From contig NZ_JAMLIE010000001.1 of NCBI RefSeq assembly GCF_023954335.1, forward strand, positions 992,001 through 1,056,000: 64,000 nt of DNA, in the 5' to 3' direction. The position numbers and the translations under genes are program-made. The stretch comes from Aquamicrobium sp. Lineage in GTDB: Bacteria > Pseudomonadota > Alphaproteobacteria > Rhizobiales > Rhizobiaceae. A model generated the notes under the pieces. It saw only the letters and a program-made list of their open reading frames with translations. It ran no database searches and was not told the origin of the DNA. Position 1 is the first letter of the stretch; every line of letters begins with the position of its first letter. Of the stretch, positions 34,142 to 42,859 are shown piece after piece.

Positions 34142-36173
34142 TATTCTTCTGGGGCATCTGCCGCACTGTAGAAATAACAGTAGCCGGAAGATCTCGCTGC
34201 AACTTCGTGACCTGCTGTTCCACGCGGGCCAACGCGGCGGAGTCGGCCCCCGGCGCGTTGATGTGGATCGGAACCGAGACCGTGACGTTGCCCCCACCGC
34301 CACCCACCGCGGACAGCTTCGGCATAACCGGCGCGCTGATCTGCGCGGGTGCCGCCAAGCCTTTCCGCATGGCCTCCACGGCAGCAACACCACCAGCCTT
34401 GCGCACGTCATCCTGCGACCAAACAACCTCGCCAGCATGGACAATACCCGCCGGCTTGTTCTTCGGGCCGGGGCCGGTGTAGCCGCCGGAGGAAAAGCCA
34501 CTGGTGAAGAACGCACCCGCCGTAGTGTTCGGCACAAAGCCACCGCCGCCGAACAGGCCACCACCGAACAGCCCCGCCAGCGGCCCACTTCCCAGCAAGG
34601 CCGCTTGTGCAGCGGCAAGCGCGAGTTGCACCGCCAGTCGCTTGACGGCTTCCTCGGCCTTCATCGAGCCGTCCACGATGGACATGAGCGCATCGCCGCC
34701 CATCTGGAACATCCCCACGATAGCCTGTGTGCGGGCCTGCTGGGCGGCTTCGTTGGCCTTCAGAGATTCCGTCTCGCGCTCGATCTCGGCCACCAGGGCC
34801 TTGATCTGTTCGCGCTCCTCGGCCGTTGCCGCAGCACCAGCGCGGCGCAGGGTTTCATTCGTGCGCTTCTCAAGATCGGTAAGGCCGATCTGTTCGCGCT
34901 CGAACTGAAGGTCCGCAATCAATGCCTTGACGGCCTCGGCTTCGCGTAGGGCGGCCTCGGCCGCAGCATTGCGTCCGCCCGTCCGCCCGCCGCTGGTGTC
35001 GATAGCTTCGCCTTCCGGGATGGGAGCGAGTGCGGCGGGCTTGCGGCTCTCCAGAATCTTGAGGATGCGGGTTTCCTCGTCGGCGATCTGCCTAAGCCGA
35101 TTATTCCATTCGCCAAGCTCGCGCTCCCATGTGTACCCGCCCGAGGCGTCGGGAACCATGTTGCGCTGCATTTCGCGGATGTCGGCAATCTGCCGCTCAA
35201 CGTCCATCCGCTCCAGCCCCAGAGAACGCATCCGCCCGTCGAGCGACTGGCTGCCCTGATTTTCCAGATCGCGCATGGAGTCGATGACGCTGCGAATATC
35301 GCCAGCCAGGCGCGCGGCACGCTCGGCGACGCCAACCATGACGGGCGCAAGGTTGACCAGAGCTTGCTTGAATTGCAGGTCTATGATGCGCGTGGCCGTG
35401 TCGAACTCGGCAGACAATTCTTGCGCGCGCGCGATCATGTGGCGCTCGACCACGATGCCGAGACTGCGGGCCTTCGCTGAAAACTCGTCCAGTCCCTTGG
35501 AGCCGTTGGCCAGCACGTTGACCATGGCCGCGCCATCGGTATCGAACATCTTGAAGGCGAGCCGCAACTTGTCGGCAGGATCTTTCACCTTCGTCATGCG
35601 GTCGGCGACTTCGCCGAGCAGCTTGTCGCTGGCTTTCAGGTTGCCATCGGCATCGCGGACGGAAATGCCCAATTCCTTGAACGCGCCAACCGCAGCGCCC
35701 GTACCCTGCGCCGCCTCCGATGACCGACGGATGAACCTGCGCAGCGCAACATCGAAGTTGGTAACAGACATGCCGCCCTGTTCGGCGGCATACCGCAGTT
35801 CCTGCAATCGCTCGACATCAATGCCGAGTCGCTGGGCAACGTCGCCGGTCTGTGAAAATTCCCGCATCGCGGCCTTTGCGGTGCCCAACGCGCCGGCCAC
35901 CGACAGGATCGGTGCCAGGGCCGCGGTAGCCGCAACGGCGAGCGGGCTGAAGAATTTCTTCCCGGCGGATTCAACGCCCTTGAACGCCGAACCCATGTTC
36001 TTCGTGGCGTTCGTCATGTCGCGCTGCATCTTCTGCGCAGCGCGAGCACTGGACCGCTGCATGTTGTTCGCGGAACCCTGGACGATCTTTTCGACCTTCG
36101 CCCAGTCCTTCCGAAGCCGGCCGACTTCGGTTTCCATCTGGATGACGACGCGCGCCATATCCTTGTTTGACAT
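34134..36173 (-). CDS. Phage tail tape-measure protein
   Basis: The 679-residue protein has a long helical N-terminal part (VVIQMETEVGRLRKDWAKVEKIVQGSANN), a hydrophobic stretch (LAVAATAALAPILSVAGALGTA, about residues 76-97), more coiled-coil, and a Gly-rich C-terminus (SGPLAGLFGGGLFGGGG). In siphoviruses such a protein sets tail length and is ejected with DNA. It starts at ATG 36173 behind TTAGGAGTTCATA. It is the only tail-shaft gene found; a tape measure without tube genes is odd. It directly follows TerL. Confidence 0.88.
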   Translation of the reverse strand: MSNKDMARVVIQMETEVGRLRKDWAKVEKIVQGSANNMQRSSARAAQKMQRDMTNATKNMGSAFKGVESAGKKFFSPLAVAATAALAPILSVAGALGTAKAAMREFSQTGDVAQRLGIDVERLQELRYAAEQGGMSVTNFDVALRRFIRRSSEAAQGTGAAVGAFKELGISVRDADGNLKASDKLLGEVADRMTKVKDPADKLRLAFKMFDTDGAAMVNVLANGSKGLDEFSAKARSLGIVVERHMIARAQELSAEFDTATRIIDLQFKQALVNLAPVMVGVAERAARLAGDIRSVIDSMRDLENQGSQSLDGRMRSLGLERMDVERQIADIREMQRNMVPDASGGYTWERELGEWNNRLRQIADEETRILKILESRKPAALAPIPEGEAIDTSGGRTGGRNAAAEAALREAEAVKALIADLQFEREQIGLTDLEKRTNETLRRAGAAATAEEREQIKALVAEIERETESLKANEAAQQARTQAIVGMFQMGGDALMSIVDGSMKAEEAVKRLAVQLALAAAQAALLGSGPLAGLFGGGLFGGGGFVPNTTAGAFFTSGFSSGGYTGPGPKNKPAGIVHAGEVVWSQDDVRKAGGVAAVEAMRKGLAAPAQISAPVMPKLSAVGGGGGNVTVSVPIHINAPGADSAALARVEQQVTKLQRDLPATVISTVRQMPQKNIR

Positions 36174-36182
36174 TATGAACTC

Positions 36183-37781
36183 CTAATGAAGCACCAGCGA
36201 ACCGGGCTCGTAGTCATCAAAGATGGAACCGGCCTCTACGGCGGCGTCGGCACGTCCTGCGGCCATGACGGCAGCGATCGCTCCATCCACCTTTCGGGCG
36301 CGGTCGCGCCCCTTCTGGAAGCGCTGGTTGCCCATGTCGTCGGCGCGCAGATGGGCGTTGGCGAAGTGATTGCGAAGAACGGGGTGCCCGCCATGAATCA
36401 GGCGGCCCTCCAGCACAAGGCGCTCAACTGCCTTAATGGCCGGCCCCATGTGCCCGAACGACTGACCGTGCTCGAAGATCGGCAGGCCGTCCTCTTCAAG
36501 GCGCTTGCGGATGCCGAACGCGCCGAAACGGTCGATGGCAATCTCGCGCACGTCATGCGCCTCGCACAACTCGCGAATTTTCGCCTCGATGACGTCAAGG
36601 TCGATACTGCGCCCCGGCGTGGTCAGGAGGTGCCCGTCGTCGCGCCATTCTAGCCACGGCTGGCCATCCTGCTCCTGTCGCTGGGCAAGCGTGTCCTCGG
36701 CAGCGTAGATATAGGGCACCACGATCAGCCTGCCGTCCTGACGCGGGAAAGCCGCGACGATGGCTGACAGGTCTTCCGTGAAGCCGAGGTCGACGCCAAG
36801 AAAGCAGGGTGCTTCCCTCAATGCGGCAGAATCGAAGTCGCGCGCGCCCTCGTCGTAGACGGCCATGTCGAGCCACGGCGACTCGTTCTGCTCCAGCCAG
36901 ACGCCGAGGTGCAGGCGGCGGAAGGCGTCCCGTTGGCTGGGGCGATGCGCTGCCTCGCGGGCATAGTTCCGCATCGACTCCAGATCGGGATAGCCGAACT
37001 CAAGGCCGGGATTAACTTCGTGCCAAATCGCCTCGTCCTGCCAATCGTCCTCCGGCGCGGCCTCGAAGATCACCGGCAGGAAGGTCGGGTCTATCGACGG
37101 ATCGGCGGCAACGTCCTTGGCGTAGGCGTAGAAGTCATACGCCGGTGTGTCGCGCCCTGCGCCGGCCGTAGTGGCGATCAGCAAGAGCGTGTTGCGCAGC
37201 TTGTTCTGCCCCGACCGGATGGCGTCCATGAGGTCGGTGGTGCGGAATTCGTGATATTCGTCGACCACGGTCAGGAGCGGCGATAGCCCATGAGCATTGC
37301 TGGCGTCCGCCGACATCGCCTCATAGATCACGTCGTCGTCGCGAAAGTGGCAGCGCTTCAACGTGTTCTGAATCGTGATGCGCTTCTTCAGCCACGGCGT
37401 CGAGCGGATGATGCCCGCCATCTCGCGGTGAATCAGGGCCGATTGTTTCTGGCTGTTCGCGGCGCTGTAGATATTGCCGGAGGGAACGCGCTCCGGCCCG
37501 GCGAGGTGAAGCAGTTCCGCGCCAGCGCCCAGTGAAGTTTTGTGAGAGCCGCGACCAGCCTGGAGCCAGACAGTGCGATACTGTCGGGTGCCGTCCTCGC
37601 GGGTGGTGCCGTATATCTTGCGGATCAGCCGCTCTTTCCAACGATCCAGTTCAAACTTACCGCTCTGCGTTTTCGGGTGGTTCATCCATCGAAGGAAATC
37701 CACCGCGCGCTGGCCGTAGCCATGCGGGTCCGGCAATGGACTGTCATCGAACAGCCATTCCGGGCGGCGCGTCTTCGTCAT
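36183..37781 (-). CDS. Phage terminase large subunit
   Basis: The 532-residue packaging motor has an ATPase domain with an atypical Walker A (LQAGRGSHKTSLGAG) and Walker B LLTVVDEYHEF. Its nuclease domain begins FLGVDLGFTEDLSAIVAAF (first Asp) with a later AIDRFGAFG. ATG 37781 (MTKTRRPEW) is preferred to TTG 37787. It overlaps terS by 38 bases and is followed after 9 bases by the tape-measure gene. In typical HK97-like phages terminase precedes portal; here it follows the head genes. Confidence 0.93.
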   Translation of the reverse strand: MTKTRRPEWLFDDSPLPDPHGYGQRAVDFLRWMNHPKTQSGKFELDRWKERLIRKIYGTTREDGTRQYRTVWLQAGRGSHKTSLGAGAELLHLAGPERVPSGNIYSAANSQKQSALIHREMAGIIRSTPWLKKRITIQNTLKRCHFRDDDVIYEAMSADASNAHGLSPLLTVVDEYHEFRTTDLMDAIRSGQNKLRNTLLLIATTAGAGRDTPAYDFYAYAKDVAADPSIDPTFLPVIFEAAPEDDWQDEAIWHEVNPGLEFGYPDLESMRNYAREAAHRPSQRDAFRRLHLGVWLEQNESPWLDMAVYDEGARDFDSAALREAPCFLGVDLGFTEDLSAIVAAFPRQDGRLIVVPYIYAAEDTLAQRQEQDGQPWLEWRDDGHLLTTPGRSIDLDVIEAKIRELCEAHDVREIAIDRFGAFGIRKRLEEDGLPIFEHGQSFGHMGPAIKAVERLVLEGRLIHGGHPVLRNHFANAHLRADDMGNQRFQKGRDRARKVDGAIAAVMAAGRADAAVEAGSIFDDYEPGSLVLH

Positions 37782-38148
37782 CGACAAATCTTTCGTTCTT
37801 GTTGCGGCTGGCAGGCGTGATGCCGAACTCAGTCGCGAGGCGCGCCTGTAGGGCGATAGCCTCCTTCTGAATCGTGGTGGCCGGATTGCGCTTCAGTTCG
37901 CCGGAACCGGACACGACGAGCAGGCCGTGCCTGTCGATCTCCGCCTGCGCCTCGTCGATGCGGGCCGTGGCCGAGCAATAGGACTTGAACAGCGGCAGCT
38001 CGTGCGCGGCGATCTTCTCCGCGCGCACCAGCGGGGGCAGTTCCGATTTCCATACCTGCTGCGCCAGCGCCGTCAGGTCGGCGGGCGGCTTCGGTACACG
38101 CTTCAGCGCCCCGGCCGTGGCCTTCACGGCAGCCTTGCGCCCCTTCAT
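37744..38148 (-). CDS. Phage terminase small subunit, P27 family
   Basis: The 134-residue protein starts with a basic MKGRKAAVKATAGALKR tail, followed by the P27-type core PPADLTALAQQVWKSELPPLV and ends near FGITPASRNK. It recognises packaging sites and is paired with TerL, which it overlaps. In satellites TerS is the component that redirects packaging, so its specificity would decide whose DNA is packaged. Confidence 0.88.
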   Translation of the reverse strand: MKGRKAAVKATAGALKRVPKPPADLTALAQQVWKSELPPLVRAEKIAAHELPLFKSYCSATARIDEAQAEIDRHGLLVVSGSGELKRNPATTIQKEAIALQARLATEFGITPASRNKNERFVDDEDAPPGMAVR

Positions 38149-38492
38149 GGCGTGCCCTCCACCACCATCAGGTTGAGCATGCTATGCCACTGGTCCGGGT
38201 TCGCGACTGCCTTGATGTTGAAGAGGCGTTTCGGGGTCTTGCCGTCCTCGCCCATGCCGGCCCGCACGTCATAGCAGCGCCATGCCGGCGTTATCTGCCG
38301 GGTGCGGGTGCTGCTGCGGATGACCATGGTGAACGGCTGCACGCCGGCGATGCGGCTGGCAATAACCGTCTCCGAGCCGATACCGGGGCGAAGCTCGGCC
38401 GGCTCCTCGAACTTCGTCACCCACGCCGACTCCGAACCGCCCCACCCGTCGTCCACCCATTCGGATTCCTGAAACCCGATGCGTTCTCTCAT
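38145..38492 (-). CDS. Phage head-tail adaptor (head completion) protein
   Basis: The 115-residue beta-rich protein has the pattern of the SPP1 gp16/HK97 gp7-like adaptor family: RIGFQESEWVDDGWGG, ... VIRSSTRTRQITPAWRCYDV and KRLFNIKAVANPDQ. It would close the head-tail connector. It overlaps both neighbours by 4 bases. Confidence 0.82.
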   Translation of the reverse strand: MRERIGFQESEWVDDGWGGSESAWVTKFEEPAELRPGIGSETVIASRIAGVQPFTMVIRSSTRTRQITPAWRCYDVRAGMGEDGKTPKRLFNIKAVANPDQWHSMLNLMVVEGTP

Positions 38493-38857
38493 TTCCCGAT
38501 CCCTGCTTCCTTGATGGCGGCTTTAGCGGCGCGTTTGACGCGCCCGTTGAACCGCTTCTTGTTGAGGCGGTAGGCTGGAAAGAAGAACGGCTGCGGGTCC
38601 ATCTTGCGCGTGCCGAACTCGACGTATGGCGCGGCCTCGTCAGTGGCTTCGACCTTCCAGCCGTTCGTCACCTTCTCCTTGCCGATGGATTCCTTGAGCG
38701 CCCCGGTGTTCTCCGGAACCAGCGCCTTCGCCGTGCCGACCATTTCGGTGGCGTTCTTCTCGACGGCCTTGTCGATCTTTTCGGAGACCATGCCGGTGGC
38801 GTTGCGGAAGGCGCGGCCAAGGCCCTTCACGCCCTTGACGCGAATCCTAACCGACAT
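38489..38857 (-). CDS. HK97 gp10-like neck/tail-completion protein
   Basis: The 122-residue protein contains the gp10 family signature (VGTAKALVPENTGALKESIG ... APYVEFGTRKMDPQPFFFPA). ATG 38857 (MSVRIRVKG) is chosen because it lies 11 bases inside the previous gene. It serves at the junction between head and tail in siphoviruses; the gene order here is connector-gp10-adaptor. Confidence 0.87.
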   Translation of the reverse strand: MSVRIRVKGVKGLGRAFRNATGMVSEKIDKAVEKNATEMVGTAKALVPENTGALKESIGKEKVTNGWKVEATDEAAPYVEFGTRKMDPQPFFFPAYRLNKKRFNGRVKRAAKAAIKEAGIGK

Positions 38858-39419
38858 AAGCCACCTGCCATGCGGAAATAGCATCATCGAAGCCGAAGGG
38901 AACTTCCGTGGCGGTGTTCCCGTCGGGAACTTTGCCGCGGGTGCTGTACCAGAAGAACACCAGGCCCAGGATGACCTGTTTCAGCGATGCCGGCACGGCA
39001 TCGTAACCGGCCTCGAACACAATATCGACAGCGCCGGGGAAATCCCAAGTATCCGGCCAGTCTCCTGTCGACACGATGACGCCCGTGCCACCGACGCCGC
39101 TGGTCTTGTAATCGGCAGGATCGAGCGTCTGCTGATCGCCGTGGCGGTCGAAATACGTTATGCTCTCGACGCTGCGGAACGGCGGCAGTGGCAGTTTCAC
39201 TGCGCCGGCCGGGAAGCAATCCAGCATCAAGCGCCACGTCTGCACGCCCAGCGCGCGCCCCAGAACGCCGCCTGCACCGTCCAGCTTGTCCGTCGCGGCG
39301 GCAATCAACTGTGTGATGAGCGCGTCGTCGTCGTCGTGCCAGACGTGCAAAAACGCCTTCGCGTCCGTGAGGCTGACCACCGGATCGGGCGCTTCAACCA
39401 AAGAAAGGTTTGTCAACAT
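38847..39419 (-). CDS. Phage head-tail connector, gp6-like
   Basis: The 190-residue protein starts MLTNLSLVEAPDPVVSLTDAKAFLHV and contains LITQLIAAATDKLDGAGGVLGRALGVQTWRL and the late block PASLKQVILGLVFFWYSTRG. This is the helical gp6-type (and DUF PhiE125-like) connector pattern of HK97-like heads. ATG 39419 overlaps the HNH gene's end by 26 bases. Confidence 0.87.
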   Translation of the reverse strand: MLTNLSLVEAPDPVVSLTDAKAFLHVWHDDDDALITQLIAAATDKLDGAGGVLGRALGVQTWRLMLDCFPAGAVKLPLPPFRSVESITYFDRHGDQQTLDPADYKTSGVGGTGVIVSTGDWPDTWDFPGAVDIVFEAGYDAVPASLKQVILGLVFFWYSTRGKVPDGNTATEVPFGFDDAISAWQVAYVG

Positions 39420-40290
39420 CTGAAATTCCCAATTCGGGTAAAAGTTTTGTCGGTAGGGGGGGCGCGGTCGGCCGTGGCGGCTCGAAAGCTCGCGACTCCC
39501 CCCTCGCTCTGCGGAACCACTCGCGGCAGCGCTCCACCATCCGCTCGCGGTGGCCGATGCGCCGGTGATCGGCGTTGATGCGCGCGATACAGGTCTCTTC
39601 GTCGGCGTCCATGACGTGAACCGTGCCGCCAAGCTGGCGTCGCCACCATTGCTGCTCGGCAGGCTCGGGCGCGGACACGATGAACCACGCGCGCGGTGCG
39701 TCGGACGTGGCCAGGCTGCGCAGGATGGTGTTGCGCTCCTCAAGCGCGGGGCCTGTTGTAGCCGCTGGGGCGCTGTATATGCGGGTGCCGGCAAGCCGGG
39801 CCTTTATCTCGTCGAGGTCGATCACCACGTCCTCGCTGCCCGCCTGCTGCCGCACCCAATAGGATTTCCCGCTGCCCGGTGCCCCGCATACGATGGTCAG
39901 CGGTATGGCGCTGGGGCGCAGGTCCGCGGGCCATGTGCGGGCGCGCGCTTCGGCGGACATGAATGACTGGTCGCGGGCCGTGCGCTGGCTGTGGTGTCGC
40001 TTGCAGAAGCCGCGCAGGTTCGACCAGCGCAGCCGCAGGTCGGGGCGATCTGCTATCGACTGGATATGGTCAACCTCTGTCGCCACGGCCTGACAGTCGG
40101 GATGCGAGCACATGGGATGCGCATCGAGGTACTGTCGGCGAACGGCGCGCCAGTCTGCGGCATAGCCACGCTCGCCCGCGTTGGGGCGGGTGGCGTCGAT
40201 CTTGGCCTTGCGGACGCGCTCAGTGCATTGGCAGCGCTTACCGGCGGGGACGACGCGACGGCATCGGGCGCATAGCTTAGCCCGTGACAT
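39394..40290 (-). CDS. HNH endonuclease fused to a P-loop kinase-like domain
   Basis: The 298-residue protein has two domains. The N-terminal 110 residues carry a zinc-ribbon (CARCRRVVPAGKRCQC) and the HNH core HPDCQAVATEVDHIQSIADRP ... NLRGFCKRHHSQRT. From residue 133 follows a P-loop domain (LTIVCGAPGSGKSYWVRQQ, then VIDLDEIKARLAG) like AAA_33/polynucleotide-kinase proteins, ending in a Pro-rich tail. HNH proteins assist terminase cleavage in HK97-like phages and cfPICIs; the kinase-like fusion is not usual. ATG 40290 has GAGG at a good distance. Confidence 0.85.
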   Translation of the reverse strand: MSRAKLCARCRRVVPAGKRCQCTERVRKAKIDATRPNAGERGYAADWRAVRRQYLDAHPMCSHPDCQAVATEVDHIQSIADRPDLRLRWSNLRGFCKRHHSQRTARDQSFMSAEARARTWPADLRPSAIPLTIVCGAPGSGKSYWVRQQAGSEDVVIDLDEIKARLAGTRIYSAPAATTGPALEERNTILRSLATSDAPRAWFIVSAPEPAEQQWWRRQLGGTVHVMDADEETCIARINADHRRIGHRERMVERCREWFRRARGESRAFEPPRPTAPPLPTKLLPELGISDVDKPFFG

Positions 40291-40705
40291 CGGCATCAGC
40301 CTCAAGCGTGATGGCCATATGATTGGTGCCGTCCGGATCGCGCAGGAAGCGCGTCTGGCGATGATAGATGTCAGCCGAGCCGCCGGTGAATTCGACATGG
40401 CGCATGTCGAGCACGCGCCGCACCGCCGAGGCGATATTGCCGGCTTCCTCGCGATGATAAGCGTCGCCAGTGCCCCATGACCAGACGTCGACCTGAAACG
40501 TGACGGACACAAGGTCGAGGCATTCGGCGCGCTCTTCCGTATTCGTGTCGTGCTGGCCAAGCGAGATGTATGGCGACGGCACGTCGGGCTCGCCGTCCCT
40601 ATGGGGCGGGCGGTCGAATATCTTGGTGCCGACCATGCCGGCAAGCACGCTGTCGGCTTTCAGGGCGGCGACAACGGCCTTCAGAATGGAATTTGCGGGG
40701 TCCAT
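40277..40705 (-). CDS. DUF3168 tail-terminator-like protein
   Basis: The 142-residue protein matches the DUF3168 family: LKAVVAALKADSVLAGMVGTKIFDRPP, YISLGQHD, VDVWSWGTGDAYHREEAGNIASAVRRVL and a late Arg-rich strand. DUF3168 proteins correspond to gpU/tail-terminator in siphoviruses. ATG 40705 follows CAGGAGGCCGC. It starts downstream of a hairpin terminator. Confidence 0.85.
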   Translation of the reverse strand: MDPANSILKAVVAALKADSVLAGMVGTKIFDRPPHRDGEPDVPSPYISLGQHDTNTEERAECLDLVSVTFQVDVWSWGTGDAYHREEAGNIASAVRRVLDMRHVEFTGGSADIYHRQTRFLRDPDGTNHMAITLEADADVTG

Positions 40706-40716
40706 GCGGCCTCCTG

Positions 40717-40748
40717 AAAAGGGGTCCGCCCAATGATGGGCAGACCCC
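40717..40748 (-). terminator. Intrinsic terminator/attenuator inside the structural operon
   Basis: GGGGTCCGCCC/GGGCAGACCCC (40721-40748) forms a long stem with one internal mismatch and a 6-base loop, followed on the minus strand by TTTT. It lies after the capsid and its downstream gene, so it would keep capsid transcripts in excess of connector and terminase transcripts. Confidence 0.75.
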
Positions 40749-40762
40749 GGATAAGGCTATGG

Positions 40763-41149
40763 TCAGGCCACCGGCGAAACGGCCGCATGGCCGAGGATGG
40801 CAACCGCGCCAAGCGCGATGCTGGTGCCGCCGGCCTTGGTCACCGCGACACGGACGTATCGCTTGCTGCCGACGTAGCCGAGCTTCACGACGCTGTTCGC
40901 ATCAATGACTGCGGGCGCGGTGCCATGCTGGTCATCGGCAGCGACGTCGGTGAAGTCGCCCGATGTCGTGGTGTCCGACTCCTGCAACTTGATGGAGAAC
41001 TCGCCGTCGCCAGCGACCGCACCGGCATTGACCACGATCAGCGCCGAATTGAAGCCCTGCATGTCGATAGCGTCGCCATCGGCGGCAGCGGTCTTCACGG
41101 CGGGCACAATGGCCTGCACGGCCTTGAAGTTAGAGAAAGTATCTTTCAC
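40763..41149 (-). CDS. Putative head decoration-type protein
   Basis: The 128-residue, beta-rich and Ala/Gly-rich protein (MKDTFSNFKAVQAIVPAVKT) lies directly after the major capsid gene, where siphoviruses often encode decoration proteins. VVNAGAVAGDGEFSIKLQES and VGSKRYVRVAVTKAGGTSIALG suggest an immunoglobulin- or jelly-roll-like fold. The role is inferred from position. It is unlikely to be the tail tube because it precedes the terminator gene. Confidence 0.55.
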   Translation of the reverse strand: MKDTFSNFKAVQAIVPAVKTAAADGDAIDMQGFNSALIVVNAGAVAGDGEFSIKLQESDTTTSGDFTDVAADDQHGTAPAVIDANSVVKLGYVGSKRYVRVAVTKAGGTSIALGAVAILGHAAVSPVA

Positions 41150-41172
41150 GATATGTTCCTTCTGGAAAGAGA

Positions 41173-41195
41173 AGGGCGGTCCATCGGGCCGCCCT
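41173..41195 (-). terminator. Hairpin between capsid and the next gene
   Basis: AGGGCGG/CCGCCCT form a 7-bp stem 27 bases after the capsid stop. Only a mixed pyrimidine run (CTTCTCTTTCC) follows on the minus strand, so it is at most a weak attenuator. Confidence 0.45.
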
Positions 41196-41221
41196 GAATT
41201 TCGTCACAAGTTGTGATGAAA

Positions 41222-42859
41222 TTACGCCGCGGCGACCTTCATCCACTTGATGGCGCGGCTGTCGCCGAGACCGCCACCGACGCGGGCGTAGGTGTCCAGG
41301 AGGATGATGCCCTTCTGGGTCACGGCATCGCGCTCGATGCGGATGCCCTGCCGGTCGACCACGACGTACCCCTGACGGAAGTCGCCGAAGGCAATCGGGA
41401 ACTTGTCGGAGCCGATATCGTCCATATTGTTGTCGATATGGACGGGGTAGCCGAGCAGGTAGCCGCTTTCCGCCGACTCGCCGAGGTTGCCGTGATCCGA
41501 CCACATGAACCTTTTATTGCTGTCCTGGATCTCGCGGATGCGGATCAGTGTGGCGTTGTTCATGACGAACGCGGCATTGGCCCGGAAGCGCGGATGCAGC
41601 GTGAGCACCAGCTTGACCAGCGCCTTCGCCCAATTGTCGTCGGTCGGCGCGCTGGCATGGCCGGCGGGGATATACTGCATCTCGCCCCACGCGCGGGTGG
41701 CGTCGCCCGTAGCGACAATCGGATAGGTGGCGACGCCGCGAGGCTTGCCGCCGATACCGTCGCCGCGAAGGAAGGCTTCACCTTCCGACAGGGCGAAGTC
41801 GTTGGCCACCCAGGTATTGAACCAGCCGGCGACGTCGAACGACGCATCCTCGAACAGGTGGCGAGTGCCAGCCGGTGCGGCGTACATCTCCATCACGTTG
41901 TAGGAATGTTTGATGAGCTGCGGGCGAGCCGTGTCCTGCGGACGTTCGGTCGTTTCGCCAACCCATTGCGCGCCCCGGTTGCCGGTCGAATAGAACCGTT
42001 CATAGGCGTTGCTGTTGATCGTCACCACGTCGGCAAGACCGCGCAACGGCGAGACATCGGCAAGCAGGTTGCGGATGGTGGTGTCGACCGTGGGCAGGAT
42101 GAAGTACCCGCCTTCGGGGTCGCTGGACGACGTGGCCGCGCGAACTTCGGAGAAGTCGCCGGTGCGGATCAGCGTCGAGAGGGCGCGCAGTTCGGTTTCC
42201 GCGTCGGCGGCCGATACCGGGCGGGGCGGCACGGTGCCGCGCTGGGCGATCACCTCGGCCTCGTCAAGAGCGGTGGTCAGGTTGCGCACCTCATCCTGAA
42301 GGGCGCGGAACTGCTCGGCGGTGATGGCCTCGACGGCCGGGGCGGGAGCAGGAGTCTGGATAGGTTCGGGCATGTTGGTTCCTTGCGAACGGACTTGCGT
42401 AATGCGGGCACGGGGTGCCGCTGGTGTCGGGGTGAGCGAGATTTCGTGAAGCTCTACGGATCTGACGATCCATGCCCCTCCGGGGCCGGGTTCGGCGTCG
42501 AGGTACTGGAAGCCGATGGAAAGCCCGGTGGTTGTACCGGCCTTGGCGTGCTCGTAAGCCTGCCTGCCGGTGGTGGTCGAAAGAGCGAACCTGCCGCGGA
42601 CATAGAGTCCTTCGGATCGCTCCTCGATGATTTCCCATGCACCGCAAGGCTGGCCGTGAAGCCAGAGCATGGCGGGCATGGTGCCATTGGTGCGGTGCTG
42701 CACCAGCGACGCGGTGAACGCGCCGGGCTGGACCAGATCGCCATAAGCGTCCAGTTCGTTCCAGCGCGACGCGATGCCCTCGATGATGCCGGTTTCATCG
42801 GACGTGAATCGGCATTCAAGGTCGAGGTGTCTAACCTCGATCAGGTTTGGTTCTGGCAT
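41222..42859 (-). CDS. HK97-family prohead protease-major capsid fusion protein
   Basis: The 545-residue protein joins two usual genes. Residues 1-150 are a U35-type prohead protease: EGIASRWNELDAYGDLVQPGAF, MLWLHG (catalytic His region) and TTGLSIGFQ (Ser). After a linker (PIQTPAPAPAVEA) and a helical delta region (LQDEVRNLTTALDEAE), residues 240-545 are the HK97 capsid fold (GGYFILPTVDTTIRNLL ... FRANAAFVMNNATLIRIREIQDS ... KGIILLDTYARVGGG). Fused forms are known in some phages; self-cleavage at the linker would separate them. Confidence 0.9.
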   Translation of the reverse strand: MPEPNLIEVRHLDLECRFTSDETGIIEGIASRWNELDAYGDLVQPGAFTASLVQHRTNGTMPAMLWLHGQPCGAWEIIEERSEGLYVRGRFALSTTTGRQAYEHAKAGTTTGLSIGFQYLDAEPGPGGAWIVRSVELHEISLTPTPAAPRARITQVRSQGTNMPEPIQTPAPAPAVEAITAEQFRALQDEVRNLTTALDEAEVIAQRGTVPPRPVSAADAETELRALSTLIRTGDFSEVRAATSSSDPEGGYFILPTVDTTIRNLLADVSPLRGLADVVTINSNAYERFYSTGNRGAQWVGETTERPQDTARPQLIKHSYNVMEMYAAPAGTRHLFEDASFDVAGWFNTWVANDFALSEGEAFLRGDGIGGKPRGVATYPIVATGDATRAWGEMQYIPAGHASAPTDDNWAKALVKLVLTLHPRFRANAAFVMNNATLIRIREIQDSNKRFMWSDHGNLGESAESGYLLGYPVHIDNNMDDIGSDKFPIAFGDFRQGYVVVDRQGIRIERDAVTQKGIILLDTYARVGGGLGDSRAIKWMKVAAA

